From CAKZQX01 sp034437035 (lineage in GTDB: Bacteria > Chloroflexota > Chloroflexia > Chloroflexales > Chloroflexaceae), in NCBI GenBank assembly GCA_034437035.1, contig DAOTUI010000283.1, positions 19,976 to 83,975 on the forward strand: DNA of 64,000 bases. Reading direction: 5' to 3'. The position numbers and the translations under genes are program-made. The notes under the pieces are model-generated. The model was not told the origin of the DNA and did no database searches. It saw only the letters and a program-made list of their open reading frames with translations. Shown piece by piece: positions 33,394-41,707 of this stretch; position 1 is the first letter of the stretch; every line of letters begins with the position of its first letter.

Positions 33394-35844
33394 TTACACC
33401 CGCTTCAGGCGGGCCTGCTTCGCCGACAGTTTCTTCTCGCCGCCCCGATCAAATATCACCGTCACGATCAGATCGTCCGGCGGCCCGGCGACTGCCTTGA
33501 CCGTTCCCGCACCAAAGCGCGGATGTCGCACCCGGTCATTGCGCTGGAACATTCCGCTTCTACCGCTGTCAGCCCGGGGAGCGACCGGTGCCGGCTGCGA
33601 TTGCTCCGCTGGAGCCGGCAATTGCCAGAGGCTGACCAGGTCGGGTGGCGTGGCGTTTGTGCCGGCGGATCGGACCACACGTTGCTGCTGTGGGGTGAGA
33701 ACCAGTTGCCGGATCATGGATGCCGCACATGCCCGTGTATCGGGGGATACCTGCCACCAGCGGCTAAAGTAGCGCTCCAGGTGGTAGCGTGGTGGATAGC
33801 GCGCCATCACCAGTGCATCCTGGCGGCCCCAGGTTGCCGGGTCGCGGGCCAGCGAAGACTGCATGGCACTGACCGCGTCAAGCGTCTGGCGATACTCGGC
33901 CTCACGCAAAAAGGGCGAGATCGGCACATGCTTCAGGCAGTAGAGCCGCAGATGCAACTGCGAGCGGGTAATTGCCACGTAGAGCAGGCGGCGCTCCTCC
34001 TCGATCCGTTCCTCCTCGCCAAAGGGGAAAGTGCCCTCGTTGCAGTGCGGAATAAAGACCACCGGCCACTCCAGCCCCTTCGAGCGAAAAATTGTCGTGA
34101 TGGTCACGCGCGCTTCCTGCGCCGCGCTATCGTCGGCCATTGCCGCCGCAGAGTCCTGCAGATGTTGCAAAAAGGCGGGAACGCTGCCGCGATCACGGGC
34201 ATAATCCAGTAGCGCGGTGACATTGGCCGCCTTGCCCGCGCCCGTCTCCGGAAAACCGCTGCTCTCGCGCAGGTAGTCGCGGTAGCCGAGACGGGCATCC
34301 AACTCCTGCAAGACCCGGCTCGCCGGGAGATCTGTATCAACGCCGGCCAGCCAGGTGAAGAGGTCGGCCAGTTGCATAATCTTCTCCGCGCGCCGCACCT
34401 GCGTCAGCTCGGCGCTGGTAGCCCGTAGCGCCTGACTCAACGGTAGCCGTTGCCGGAGCACCAGTTCGCGCACCTTGTCGCTCCAGTCGCGGGAGAGGTA
34501 GCGCTTCGGCTGGTTGTAGATATTGCGCCAGGCATCCCCCAGCTTTGTCACCTGCTCCGGTGACAGCACCACTCCCGCCTGCAGATCGCGTTCGATCAGC
34601 CCCAGGTGCAAATAGTTCAGTAGCGTCAGAATCTCGGCGCGCTGGTAGAAGGGCACGCCGCCGACGATACGGTAGGGAATCGCAGCGGCGATCAAGAAAT
34701 GTTCGATGTAGGGCGTCTGCGCATAGATCCGCACCAGGACCGCAACTTCGTTCGGCGGACGACCCGCCGCAAGTTCGGACTGAATCTCCTGGACCAGACC
34801 GTGCCCCAGATGGGCATGACTCTCCGCAAAGGCAACCCGGGTAGAACCGGCGAAACCCTGCGTCAGGCCCAGGCGTTTGGGCCGGCGCTTGCGGTTGTGC
34901 TCAATCACGCGGTTTGCCAGCACCACCTGCGAAGCCTTGCAGCGGAAGTTGTCATCGATCAGGTAGACCTGCGCAGCGTAGCGCTGCTGAAAGTTCAGGA
35001 TAAAACGCGGGTCCGCGCCGCGCCACTCATAGATCGTCTGGTCGTCGTCGCCAATTGCCATATAGTTACGGTGCGGAGCGGTCAGCAGATCCAGGATCTC
35101 GGCCTGCGCCAGATTCACATCCTGGAACTCATCCACCAGCACACACTCGGCCTGGCGACGAAACTCGGCCAGCAGATCGGCATGCCGGACCAGCAACTCC
35201 CAGCCGGTCATCAGCATATCGTCAAAGGTGATCTGCCCCTGTTCACAGCGTAGCTCTTCAAACAGACGGTAGAGATCGAGGTACCATGCGAGGGTTTCGG
35301 GTGGTTGCGCCTGCGTTGCCACGGTTTGACCGAGGGGTGGCAGGTCGGCCTGCTCCAGGCCGGCGTAGCGCAGGTTGCCCTTGCATGCACTCACAAAATT
35401 GAGAAAGTCCTCGACATCCATTCCCTCCAGTTCATCGCGGTAAGCCACCCGCCGACTGCGTGCCAGCGCCAGCGTCTGGTAAACGATGCTGCGCGAGAGA
35501 TCGGACTCGTCGGAGTTGTCGAACGCGACACGGGGAAGATAGCCGCACTGCCGGGCCCGGCGGATCACGCGATAGCCCAGTGCGTGGAGCGTCACCAGGC
35601 GCACATCGGCGCAGTGCGGCCAGCGCTTGAGGGCCGTACGAATATCCTGAACCGTGGCCCGGCTAAACGAGGTTGCCAGAATGCGGTCAGGCGGAAAAAT
35701 CTGCTCGCGCGCCAGGCGTTCGATCCGCCGCACCATCGCGGTGGTCTTCCCGGCACCGGCAACGGCAAACACCAGCGCCGGCCCGATATTATGATCGACA
35801 ATCGCCTGCTGCTGCTCGGTCAGGGGTTTGGAAGGAGCTGTCAT
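33394..35844 (-). CDS. UvrD/Rep-family superfamily 1 DNA helicase
   Basis: The 816-residue ATP-dependent 3'-5' helicase shows all main motifs: Walker A 'VAGAGKTTAMVRR' (near 30), 'VDEFQDVNLAQ' (II), 'IGDDDQTIYEWRGADP' (III), 'IYAQTPYIEHFL' (IV), 'TTIFRSKGLEWPVVFIPHCNEGTFP' (V) and 'RRLLYVAITRSQLHLRLYC' (VI). The C-terminal tail ('GDRVRHPRFGAGTV'-like, here 'NDRVRHPRFGAGTV') is the Tudor-like domain of PcrA/UvrD that contacts RNA polymerase. It is somewhat longer than typical PcrA and diverged, so it may be a paralogue rather than the main PcrA. Confidence 0.9.
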   Translation of the reverse strand: MTAPSKPLTEQQQAIVDHNIGPALVFAVAGAGKTTAMVRRIERLAREQIFPPDRILATSFSRATVQDIRTALKRWPHCADVRLVTLHALGYRVIRRARQCGYLPRVAFDNSDESDLSRSIVYQTLALARSRRVAYRDELEGMDVEDFLNFVSACKGNLRYAGLEQADLPPLGQTVATQAQPPETLAWYLDLYRLFEELRCEQGQITFDDMLMTGWELLVRHADLLAEFRRQAECVLVDEFQDVNLAQAEILDLLTAPHRNYMAIGDDDQTIYEWRGADPRFILNFQQRYAAQVYLIDDNFRCKASQVVLANRVIEHNRKRRPKRLGLTQGFAGSTRVAFAESHAHLGHGLVQEIQSELAAGRPPNEVAVLVRIYAQTPYIEHFLIAAAIPYRIVGGVPFYQRAEILTLLNYLHLGLIERDLQAGVVLSPEQVTKLGDAWRNIYNQPKRYLSRDWSDKVRELVLRQRLPLSQALRATSAELTQVRRAEKIMQLADLFTWLAGVDTDLPASRVLQELDARLGYRDYLRESSGFPETGAGKAANVTALLDYARDRGSVPAFLQHLQDSAAAMADDSAAQEARVTITTIFRSKGLEWPVVFIPHCNEGTFPFGEEERIEEERRLLYVAITRSQLHLRLYCLKHVPISPFLREAEYRQTLDAVSAMQSSLARDPATWGRQDALVMARYPPRYHLERYFSRWWQVSPDTRACAASMIRQLVLTPQQQRVVRSAGTNATPPDLVSLWQLPAPAEQSQPAPVAPRADSGRSGMFQRNDRVRHPRFGAGTVKAVAGPPDDLIVTVIFDRGGEKKLSAKQARLKRV

Positions 35845-35886
35845 AGGCGCTGTTCCTGTTGGTTGGGTAGGGCAATGAATTGCCTG

Positions 35887-36387
35887 CTAATGCTGAATAA
35901 GCTCCGGTTCGAGGAAGCCGTCGGTATGCACGATATGCTTGATCGTCTGCGGCAGGTTCAGGAGTTCCTGCCGCAGGAAGGTCGGGTAGAGGGGTGCATC
36001 TGCCAGGGAGTCCAGGGGCAGCCAGCGGAAGAGAATCTTGCGCTGCTTCTCCCAGCCGATGATGTCGTCATCTTTCACATATAGATGTGGGTCGGGGGGC
36101 AACTGCATCAGGAAGTAGAGTCCCAGTTCGTGGAAGGCGCGGTGCCGATGCCAGAAGAAATTCTCGCCGATCCAGAGCAGCCGTTCGACGGTGACTTCTA
36201 CATCGATTTCCTCACACATCTCACGCTTGAGAGAAGTTGTTGCAGTCTCCAGCAATTCAGCCCGCCCGCCCGGCAGGAAAAAGATATCATCCCAGCCACC
36301 GCGCTGCATGAAAACATGCCCCTCGTGCAGCGCAATCCCGGCGACCCGATAACTAAACCTGACACTGCCATCGTCAAATGTAATCAT
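35887..36387 (-). CDS. Nudix hydrolase
   Basis: The 166-residue protein would cleave a nucleoside-diphosphate-linked substrate. The Nudix box is present: 'PGGRAELLETATTSLKREMCEEIDV', in which the usual Gly near the end is replaced by Asp (EEID instead of EExG), while the catalytic Glu residues are kept. 'HRAFHELGLYFLMQLP' is typical of the Nudix subgroup often found in Chloroflexi and Bacilli. Substrate unknown. It lies 42 bases after the helicase start on the same strand. Confidence 0.85.
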   Translation of the reverse strand: MITFDDGSVRFSYRVAGIALHEGHVFMQRGGWDDIFFLPGGRAELLETATTSLKREMCEEIDVEVTVERLLWIGENFFWHRHRAFHELGLYFLMQLPPDPHLYVKDDDIIGWEKQRKILFRWLPLDSLADAPLYPTFLRQELLNLPQTIKHIVHTDGFLEPELIQH

Positions 36388-36426
36388 TCCTGCTCCGATG
36401 CTGTCAAAAACGTTGTTTATTCTCTC

Positions 36427-36538
36427 ATGAGCAGTATACCATTAGAATGTTTCGCGTGTGCGACCTATCGGCCATCTGGTTGAGCAGCAGCATCTCCCGG
36501 TTGTGCTGCCGGAGTCGCCCATTGCCCCGGATCACCTG
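36427..36538 (-). pseudogene. PAS-kinase-type remnant, downstream part
   Basis: On the minus strand the frame reads 'EQVIRGNGRLRQHNREMLLLNQMADR', the linker seen after PAS domains in signalling proteins ('NREMLLLNQMxD'). It then runs into unrelated sequence and a stop. It continues exactly, in frame, the PAC remnant on the other side of MITE copy I. Confidence 0.6.
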
Positions 36539-36545
36539 TTCATGA

Positions 36546-36741
36546 CACGACTTACGCGGTCGTTGACCCGACCGGAGATTCCGCCTCCGGCAGGGCGGAA
36601 GAAACCATCTTTGTTCACAAAACATTTGCACCTTGTGCAAATGTTTTGTGAACAAAGATCAAAATGTACCATGCTGCCGCAGGCGAAACGGACTTCCGTC
36701 TGGGCAAATGTCCAGTGTGTCTACCCACCGCGTAAGTCGTG
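36546..36741 (+). mobile_element. MITE copy I, full length, inserted in a coding remnant
   Basis: CACGACTTACGCGGT and ACCGCGTAAGTCGTG end it, and TTCATGA flanks it perfectly (36539-36545, 36742-36748). The centre is a perfect 25-bp stem (36607-36631 with 36635-36659, loop CTT). Removing the element and one TTCATGA joins two PAS-gene fragments in frame on the minus strand. Confidence 0.92.
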
Positions 36742-36890
36742 TTCATGAGCGCAGTGAAGCTGTATCTCAACCTGCTTGCGCTCGGTGATATCCAGGAATG
36801 CACCGCTCAGGATCACAGGCTGCCGCTGATTCTTGCAGATACTTTCGCCATGTTCATTGCAGGATTGGATACGTTACGCCTGGTTTAGCA
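36742..36890 (-). pseudogene. PAS/PAC domain remnant
   Basis: The minus strand encodes 'CNEHGESICKNQRQPVILS' followed by 'GAFLDITERKQVEIQLHCAHE', the end of a PAS domain and its PAC motif. Upstream in the same frame a TAA occurs near 36890, so the N-terminal part is lost. MITE copy I interrupts it immediately after the HE codons. Confidence 0.65.
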
Positions 36891-37489
36891 CCACCGCAAT
36901 TCCCGATTGCAGCGTTCCATACGTGCGGATGCCCTCCAGGTTCGCGCCGAGGGGGTCGAAAGTTCACGTAACGCATCCCGCTGCGCATCAAGGGGTAACT
37001 TGCGACGACTGCGGTATTATGTAAAGCCGAGTAGCCGGTCATCGCGCGGTCGAAGAATACCCGGCTTTCCGGATGCCGCTGAAGATACTCGAACCGATTC
37101 ATGCCATAGATATGCTCGAATGCCGATTGTCCGGTTTCCACACTCCACGGCAAATATTCCCAGGTTTTCCATTCCCATTCATCGTTGAGCAGCATGGACA
37201 TCCAACGCAGCCCGGCAGGATGGTCACTGCGCAAACAGTCGCCCATCTCCGTCAGCGCGAAACGTCCCTCGGCATCCTCCGTCAACACCCCGATGGTGGT
37301 CGCTGCACGCAAGACACGATAGAGCGACGGCGCATGGGTCTGTGTCGCGGCTGCCAGTTCCGCCGCAGATTGGGCCGCCGGGGCGACATGGTCCGCTATG
37401 CCTAACCGTGCGATCACGTACACAACCCGGGCCATCCACTGTCCAAACACCAGATCCGCCACCTGCTCTACGGGCATCTTTTCTGCCAT
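36854..37489 (-). pseudogene. Truncated O-methyltransferase (dimerisation domain only) joined to foreign sequence
   Basis: From ATG 37489, with GGAGG upstream, the frame encodes about 165 residues of the winged-helix dimerisation domain of acetylserotonin/hydroxyneurosporene-type O-methyltransferases ('QVADLVFGQWMARVVYVIARLGIADHV', 'APSLYRVLRAATTIGVLTED', 'MNRFEYLQRHPESRVFFDRAMTGYS'). The S-adenosylmethionine-binding GGG motif never appears. Near 36990 the sequence changes to unrelated material. In another frame this contains 'LDAQRDALRELSTP', the linker of STAS regulators. It is a broken gene fused by rearrangement. Confidence 0.75.
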
Positions 37490-37586
37490 CCTGACCTCCA
37501 CTCTTTCCAGAACAACCGGCACTACGAACACATCCGACCGACATAACCGTTCCAACTTTGGCGGGCAGATCTGGTTGCGCGATACA

Positions 37587-37925
37587 GCGCCCCGCATCCT
37601 GCCCGCCGAAGATGAACTGGTTTCGCAAACGATCACCCGGCGCTTTCAGTTGCAGGGAATACGGGTGATTACCGGGATCGCGTCGATCCAGGCGATTGTT
37701 CCGGATGCGCAGTTTGGGCTGCGCTTGCACTACACGCAGCATGGCGAGGAGCGCACTATCCCGATTGCGTCGGTGATTATGGCGGTCGGCTGGGTGGGCA
37801 ATGCCGATCAACTGAACCTGGCGGCGGCGCAGGTGGAGACCGAGCGCAGCTATATCAAGGTCAATGATGCGCTGCAAACCTCGGCTCCGCATATCTACGC
37901 GGCCGGCGATATCACCGGGCAGATG
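37587..37925 (+). pseudogene. Internal fragment of a pyridine-nucleotide-disulfide oxidoreductase
   Basis: About 113 codons match the middle of dihydrolipoamide dehydrogenase/mercuric reductase-like flavoproteins: 'PRILPAEDELVSQTITRRFQLQGIRVITGI', 'IASVIMAVGWVGNADQLNL' and the FAD-binding 'APHIYAAGDITGQM'. Both the N-terminal FAD loop with the redox cysteines and the C-terminal dimerisation domain are absent. The fragment lies between a broken methyltransferase and purC. Confidence 0.8.
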
Positions 37926-38103
37926 CGGTATGGCCCTCACCCCCCGGTCCTCTCAGGTGTAGGCTTTTTGTGGGAGGGACGCGCTTCTGCGCGTCCGCCG
38001 CCCGTCCTGGTGCGGGAAATGGTTTCTGGAGCAGCGGTCGCTGTCGGTCGCACCAACCGTATTCCAATGCGATCCGGCGAAAAAGTCTACACTTGAGAGC
38101 CGG

Positions 38104-38131
38104 CCCCCGCTCCCAGAACCGGGAGCGGGGG
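38104..38131. terminator. GC-rich hairpin
   Basis: CCCCCGCTCCC and GGGAGCGGGGG pair perfectly around AGAACC. There is no T run. It stands between the oxidoreductase fragment and the end of purC and may terminate purC transcription from the other strand. Confidence 0.4.
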
Positions 38132-38252
38132 AGCACCGCAGTCCAATGCCATGCATAGAGATGCGCACATCTGCTCTGTCCGCCCCTAAAGGCCGCCTGA
38201 GCCGGTGATCATGCGCGGCGGCGGTCGTCTGGTTTGCGCCGCCGCGCCTGTC

Positions 38253-39041
38253 TCATACCGCATCCGGCACAAATGCCGCCGTCAACTCGGCGACGCGGGC
38301 ATAGCGTTGGTAGATATCCGCCAGCACCGCGTCGTCAACCTGCGGCGCATTGCGGTAGACCTGCTTATCCAGCATGCGGCCCTTCTCGCCACCCGGCCAG
38401 ATCCGCCAGGAGTCATTGTCGATCACATCCGCCACCAGCAGCGACGGCGTGCTGCCGACTGTGGGCTGTTGATCCGCTGTCGCCACCCCATGCCCAAACT
38501 CGATCTTGAGATCAACCAGCGTGACCGCCTGCGTGGCCCAGGCCTGCTCCAGCCGGGTAAAGACCTGGCGACCCGTTGCGCACATCTGCTGGACCTCGGC
38601 GGCAGTTGCGATGCCCTGGGCGACAATCTCCACTTCGGTGATCTGGGGATCGTGGCGCTGATCATCCTTGAGGAAGAACTCCACCAGCGGCGGATCAAAG
38701 CGGGTACCCTCGCTCACCTCGGGATGGCGCTTGAGATAGGAGCCGGTCGCCATCCGGCGCATCACTACCTCCAGCGGAAGCATGGCGCAGCGCCGCACCA
38801 CCGTCATGGCCGGCTCCGGGGCCGCGACAAAGTGCGTGGCAATCCCAGCGCGGTTGAGCAGCGTAAACACATTCGCGGTTGTCTGCGCGGCCAGCGCGCC
38901 CTTGCCGGGGATAGTATTGCGCCGCGCGCCATCCCCGGCGGTAATTCCATCCTTGTGTTGCAGCACTACCAGCGCGGGATCGGTGGGATGCGCATAGATG
39001 ATTTTGGTCTTTCCCTCCGCGATCTTCTCTCCCAGTTCCAT
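38253..39041 (-). CDS. purC: Phosphoribosylaminoimidazole-succinocarboxamide synthase
   Basis: The 262-residue SAICAR synthetase joins aspartate to CAIR using ATP in purine synthesis. Motifs are standard: 'EGKTKIIY', 'KDGITAGDGARR', 'CAMLPLEVVMRRMATGSYLKR', 'LVDLKIEFG' and 'VADVIDNDSWRIW'. Length agrees with the family. It starts four bases after the stop of the PAS-STAS gene, an unusual partner, so the two may be co-transcribed. Confidence 0.94.
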   Translation of the reverse strand: MELGEKIAEGKTKIIYAHPTDPALVVLQHKDGITAGDGARRNTIPGKGALAAQTTANVFTLLNRAGIATHFVAAPEPAMTVVRRCAMLPLEVVMRRMATGSYLKRHPEVSEGTRFDPPLVEFFLKDDQRHDPQITEVEIVAQGIATAAEVQQMCATGRQVFTRLEQAWATQAVTLVDLKIEFGHGVATADQQPTVGSTPSLLVADVIDNDSWRIWPGGEKGRMLDKQVYRNAPQVDDAVLADIYQRYARVAELTAAFVPDAV

Positions 39042-39045
39042 ACCT

Positions 39046-41085
39046 CTACCTTCGGTTTATCATATCTTTTCCATTCTTGCCATTCGTACCTGCTGTCACA
39101 TGCTGATGCTGCAAAGCATGCACAATCCCTTTTTGTAGATTGTTCAGGGTGACAATACCACTCAGGTCTGCGCCCATACCAACCAGCGTCTGCGCCACCT
39201 CCGGGCGAATGCCGGTCAGGATGATCTGCGCCCCCAGCAGTTTTACCGCCTGCGCCGCGCGCACCAGCGCATGCGCCACCTGCGTATCGACAACCGGCAG
39301 GCCGGTGATATCCAGGAGGGCAATCGTGGCCCGGTGGGTTGCTACCCCCTCAAGCAACGTTTCCATCACCTGCTGGGCGCGGGCACTGTCCATGCTGCCA
39401 ATCAGCGGCATAACCACCACACCGTCGGCAACCGGAATAAGCGGCGTACTCAACTCATGCAGTGCGGCCCGCTGCGCCTCGATCACCTGGGCCTGCAACT
39501 GACTACGCTCTTCCTCAGTCCGTTTCCGCTCGCTGATATCCCGCACAAACGCCAGGCTGTACTCCTCTCCATTGTACTGCATGTAGTTGGCGGAAATCTC
39601 CATCGGCACCCGGCGACCAGCTTTGGTGTAGTGCTGCCCCTCAATAATGACCGAACCTTTTTGGTCAAAAAAGCCTTCCCATGCCGCGAGCGGATAAGTG
39701 GGATCGAGATCAAACACCGTCATAGCAAGAAACTCATCCCGAGTGTAGCCCAGTTGCTGACAGGCAGCTTCATTAATCGCCGCAATCGTGCCGTCTCGCC
39801 GGATCCAGTAGGCCGCATCGGTGATTAGTTCAAACGACCGCTGGGTAAATTCAAGCCGTTCACGGTCGCGCTCCTGTGCGGTAATATCACGGATAATTGC
39901 CGCCATTCCGATTGGCGCACCATCGTTATCCCGAACGAGCAAGGCCGATGTATGGCTGATAAACTGGCTGCCATCTTTGCGCCGCCGCATCTGCTTACCC
40001 TGCCAGGAACCCTGTGTCCGGATTTGCTGCACAATATGAGCCGCCTGGTTCAGTTCATCTTCGGGATAAAACTGCTGCATATGCATACTGAGCGACTCAT
40101 CACCATAGCCAAACATTGTCTTAAAGACCGGGTTGACATAGGTCAGAATACCCTGCAGATCACTCACGACCACGGCATCGGGCACACTCTCGACCAGTGC
40201 ATAAAATTTGCGTAACGCCTGCTCGGTTTGTACCTGCTCGCTGATATCGCGGGCAACTGTCGAGAGAAACTGCATTTCACCGTCCGGCCCGCGGTGACCA
40301 ATAATCACCTGCGAGACCGGCATTTCCTGCCCGGCTTGATTGAGAAAGACCGTTTGCCCCCGCCAGATGCCTTTCTGCATGACGGTGGGCATAGCCTCCC
40401 GCATAATCAGATCGTTGACCCAGGCAGGATGGGTATCGGTCATGCAGATCCGGGTGACATCGGCGTCCGGCTCCAGTCCCAGCATGTGCCGCGCTGCCTG
40501 ATTGAAGTATGTGACCTGTCCCTGCATGTTGGCGATAGCAACAAAATCGGGGGTTGCCTCGATGATCGCCTCCAGTCGAGCCTGGGCTTCCGCTAATTGT
40601 TTGCGTTCGGTAATATCATGCATAATCGAGAAGAAGAGCGGTTGACCACTCGCCTGGGGCAGCGCAATCAACAATATCTCAGCCGGGAATAGTTCACCGT
40701 CGGCACGTCGATGCATCCATTCAAACCGGATACTCCCTTGCTGCACCGCTCTGGCAACCATTTCCCCGGTTCCTGCGGCGGATGGGCGGCTATCCGGCTG
40801 GATTGGTGGTAATAAATCGTCCGGTGTCAGTGCCAGGACATGCTCACGGTCACGACAGCGGAGGATTTCGACCGCGGCCTGGTTGCAATCCAGTATCCGC
40901 AGTCCATCGCTCAGGAGCATGGCATCAACGGAATGTTCAAAGATATGCCGAAAGCGGGTTTCGTCGGCAAATGTAGCGTGGACCTGCCGGCATGCGGCAA
41001 GCTGTTGCTCCAACTCGGTCACGCGCTGCCGTAGCGCGGCCAGTTCCTCATTGGTGGTCTGCGGAAGTGTATCATTGGTTGTCAT
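39046..41085 (-). CDS. Multi-PAS STAS-domain regulator (RsbR-like)
   Basis: The 679-residue protein has a short coiled coil, four PAS/PAC units ('IFEHSVDAMLLSDGLRILDCN', 'IIEATPDFVAIANMQGQVTYF', 'LVESVPDAVVVSDLQGILTYV', 'ITDAAYWIRRDGTIAAINEAAC') and a C-terminal STAS domain ('LHELSTPLIPVADGVVVMPLIG', 'ALLDITGLPVVDTQVAHALV'). Such proteins resemble stressosome RsbR sensors; the Thr in 'LDITG' region is the likely phosphorylation area. No kinase is adjacent. ATG 41085 is chosen for AAGGAG upstream. A second STAS protein lies at 49237, suggesting a dispersed stressosome-like set. Confidence 0.88.
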   Translation of the reverse strand: MTTNDTLPQTTNEELAALRQRVTELEQQLAACRQVHATFADETRFRHIFEHSVDAMLLSDGLRILDCNQAAVEILRCRDREHVLALTPDDLLPPIQPDSRPSAAGTGEMVARAVQQGSIRFEWMHRRADGELFPAEILLIALPQASGQPLFFSIMHDITERKQLAEAQARLEAIIEATPDFVAIANMQGQVTYFNQAARHMLGLEPDADVTRICMTDTHPAWVNDLIMREAMPTVMQKGIWRGQTVFLNQAGQEMPVSQVIIGHRGPDGEMQFLSTVARDISEQVQTEQALRKFYALVESVPDAVVVSDLQGILTYVNPVFKTMFGYGDESLSMHMQQFYPEDELNQAAHIVQQIRTQGSWQGKQMRRRKDGSQFISHTSALLVRDNDGAPIGMAAIIRDITAQERDRERLEFTQRSFELITDAAYWIRRDGTIAAINEAACQQLGYTRDEFLAMTVFDLDPTYPLAAWEGFFDQKGSVIIEGQHYTKAGRRVPMEISANYMQYNGEEYSLAFVRDISERKRTEEERSQLQAQVIEAQRAALHELSTPLIPVADGVVVMPLIGSMDSARAQQVMETLLEGVATHRATIALLDITGLPVVDTQVAHALVRAAQAVKLLGAQIILTGIRPEVAQTLVGMGADLSGIVTLNNLQKGIVHALQHQHVTAGTNGKNGKDMINRR

Positions 41086-41707
41086 GGTACGGAACTCCTT
41101 ACTCCTTATCTTCCTGCGAGTCAGGGATGCCGACATTGCCATCCGGGAGCACACTACTCGCGCGTGTTGTTCTACTGTAAGCGATCCCTGTTACCAGATT
41201 GAAGCCACTGCGCAGCAGTATGGTCGCATACGCCCGAACTGGTCACATGACCCGGGGAACGCTCGATCACTAAGCCTTACATATTAGATTGGCATTTCGG
41301 GAACAGTCGCTGTCTGGCGCACAGATAAAGGCTGGTGGGGATATGACCGTCCCACCGAGACGCTCTTCCCTATTTCAATTGTTCTGCCTGGATGGGAACA
41401 ATTACAAGTTCAGGATCGAAGCTTTGTTACCATTGAAGGGGACATTCTGATGTGGAGCATTTAGGTGAATGATCAAGCATATGTTTTTACTGCACCGGTT
41501 GTACGTAGTGAGCAATACATACCAGTTCCGGTGGCGCTGGTAATGGCCGTAATGGTCGGGGTGCCGGCTGCCATCAATGCGGGACCGCCGGCGCCGGCGT
41601 TGCGGCGGTTCCGCCGGGATCGGCTGCTGCTGGTGTAAACCGGATGGCGCGAGGAGGCACAATCGTCTCGCCTCCTCGCCTCCTCGCCTCCTCGCCTCTG
41701 CGCCGCA
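41086..41707. other. Intergenic region with possible small coding relics
   Basis: Besides the small frame described separately, an open stretch without start codon runs 41288-41464 on the plus strand ('GWWGYDRPTETLFPISIVL', then 'PGWEQLQVQDRSF'), ending in TAG right before that frame. The end (41667-41705) is a CTCCTCGC octamer array next to the purM stop. Confidence 0.4.
41465..41638 (+). CDS. Possible small membrane protein (GTG start), or end of a broken gene
   Basis: A 57-codon frame starts GTG at 41465, with GGAG seven bases upstream. It contains a hydrophobic helix 'VPVALVMAVMVGVPAAINAG' and a basic tail 'ALRRFRRDR'. The preceding 58 codons are open in the same frame and end in the adjoining TAG, so the two parts could be one gene split by a nonsense codon. 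No family is recognised. Confidence 0.3.
   Translation: MNDQAYVFTAPVVRSEQYIPVPVALVMAVMVGVPAAINAGPPAPALRRFRRDRLLLV

Noticed and set aside
37953..38168. Minus-strand frames over the end of the flavoprotein fragment
   Set aside because: They have no domain pattern and overlap a small dispersed palindrome and a hairpin.
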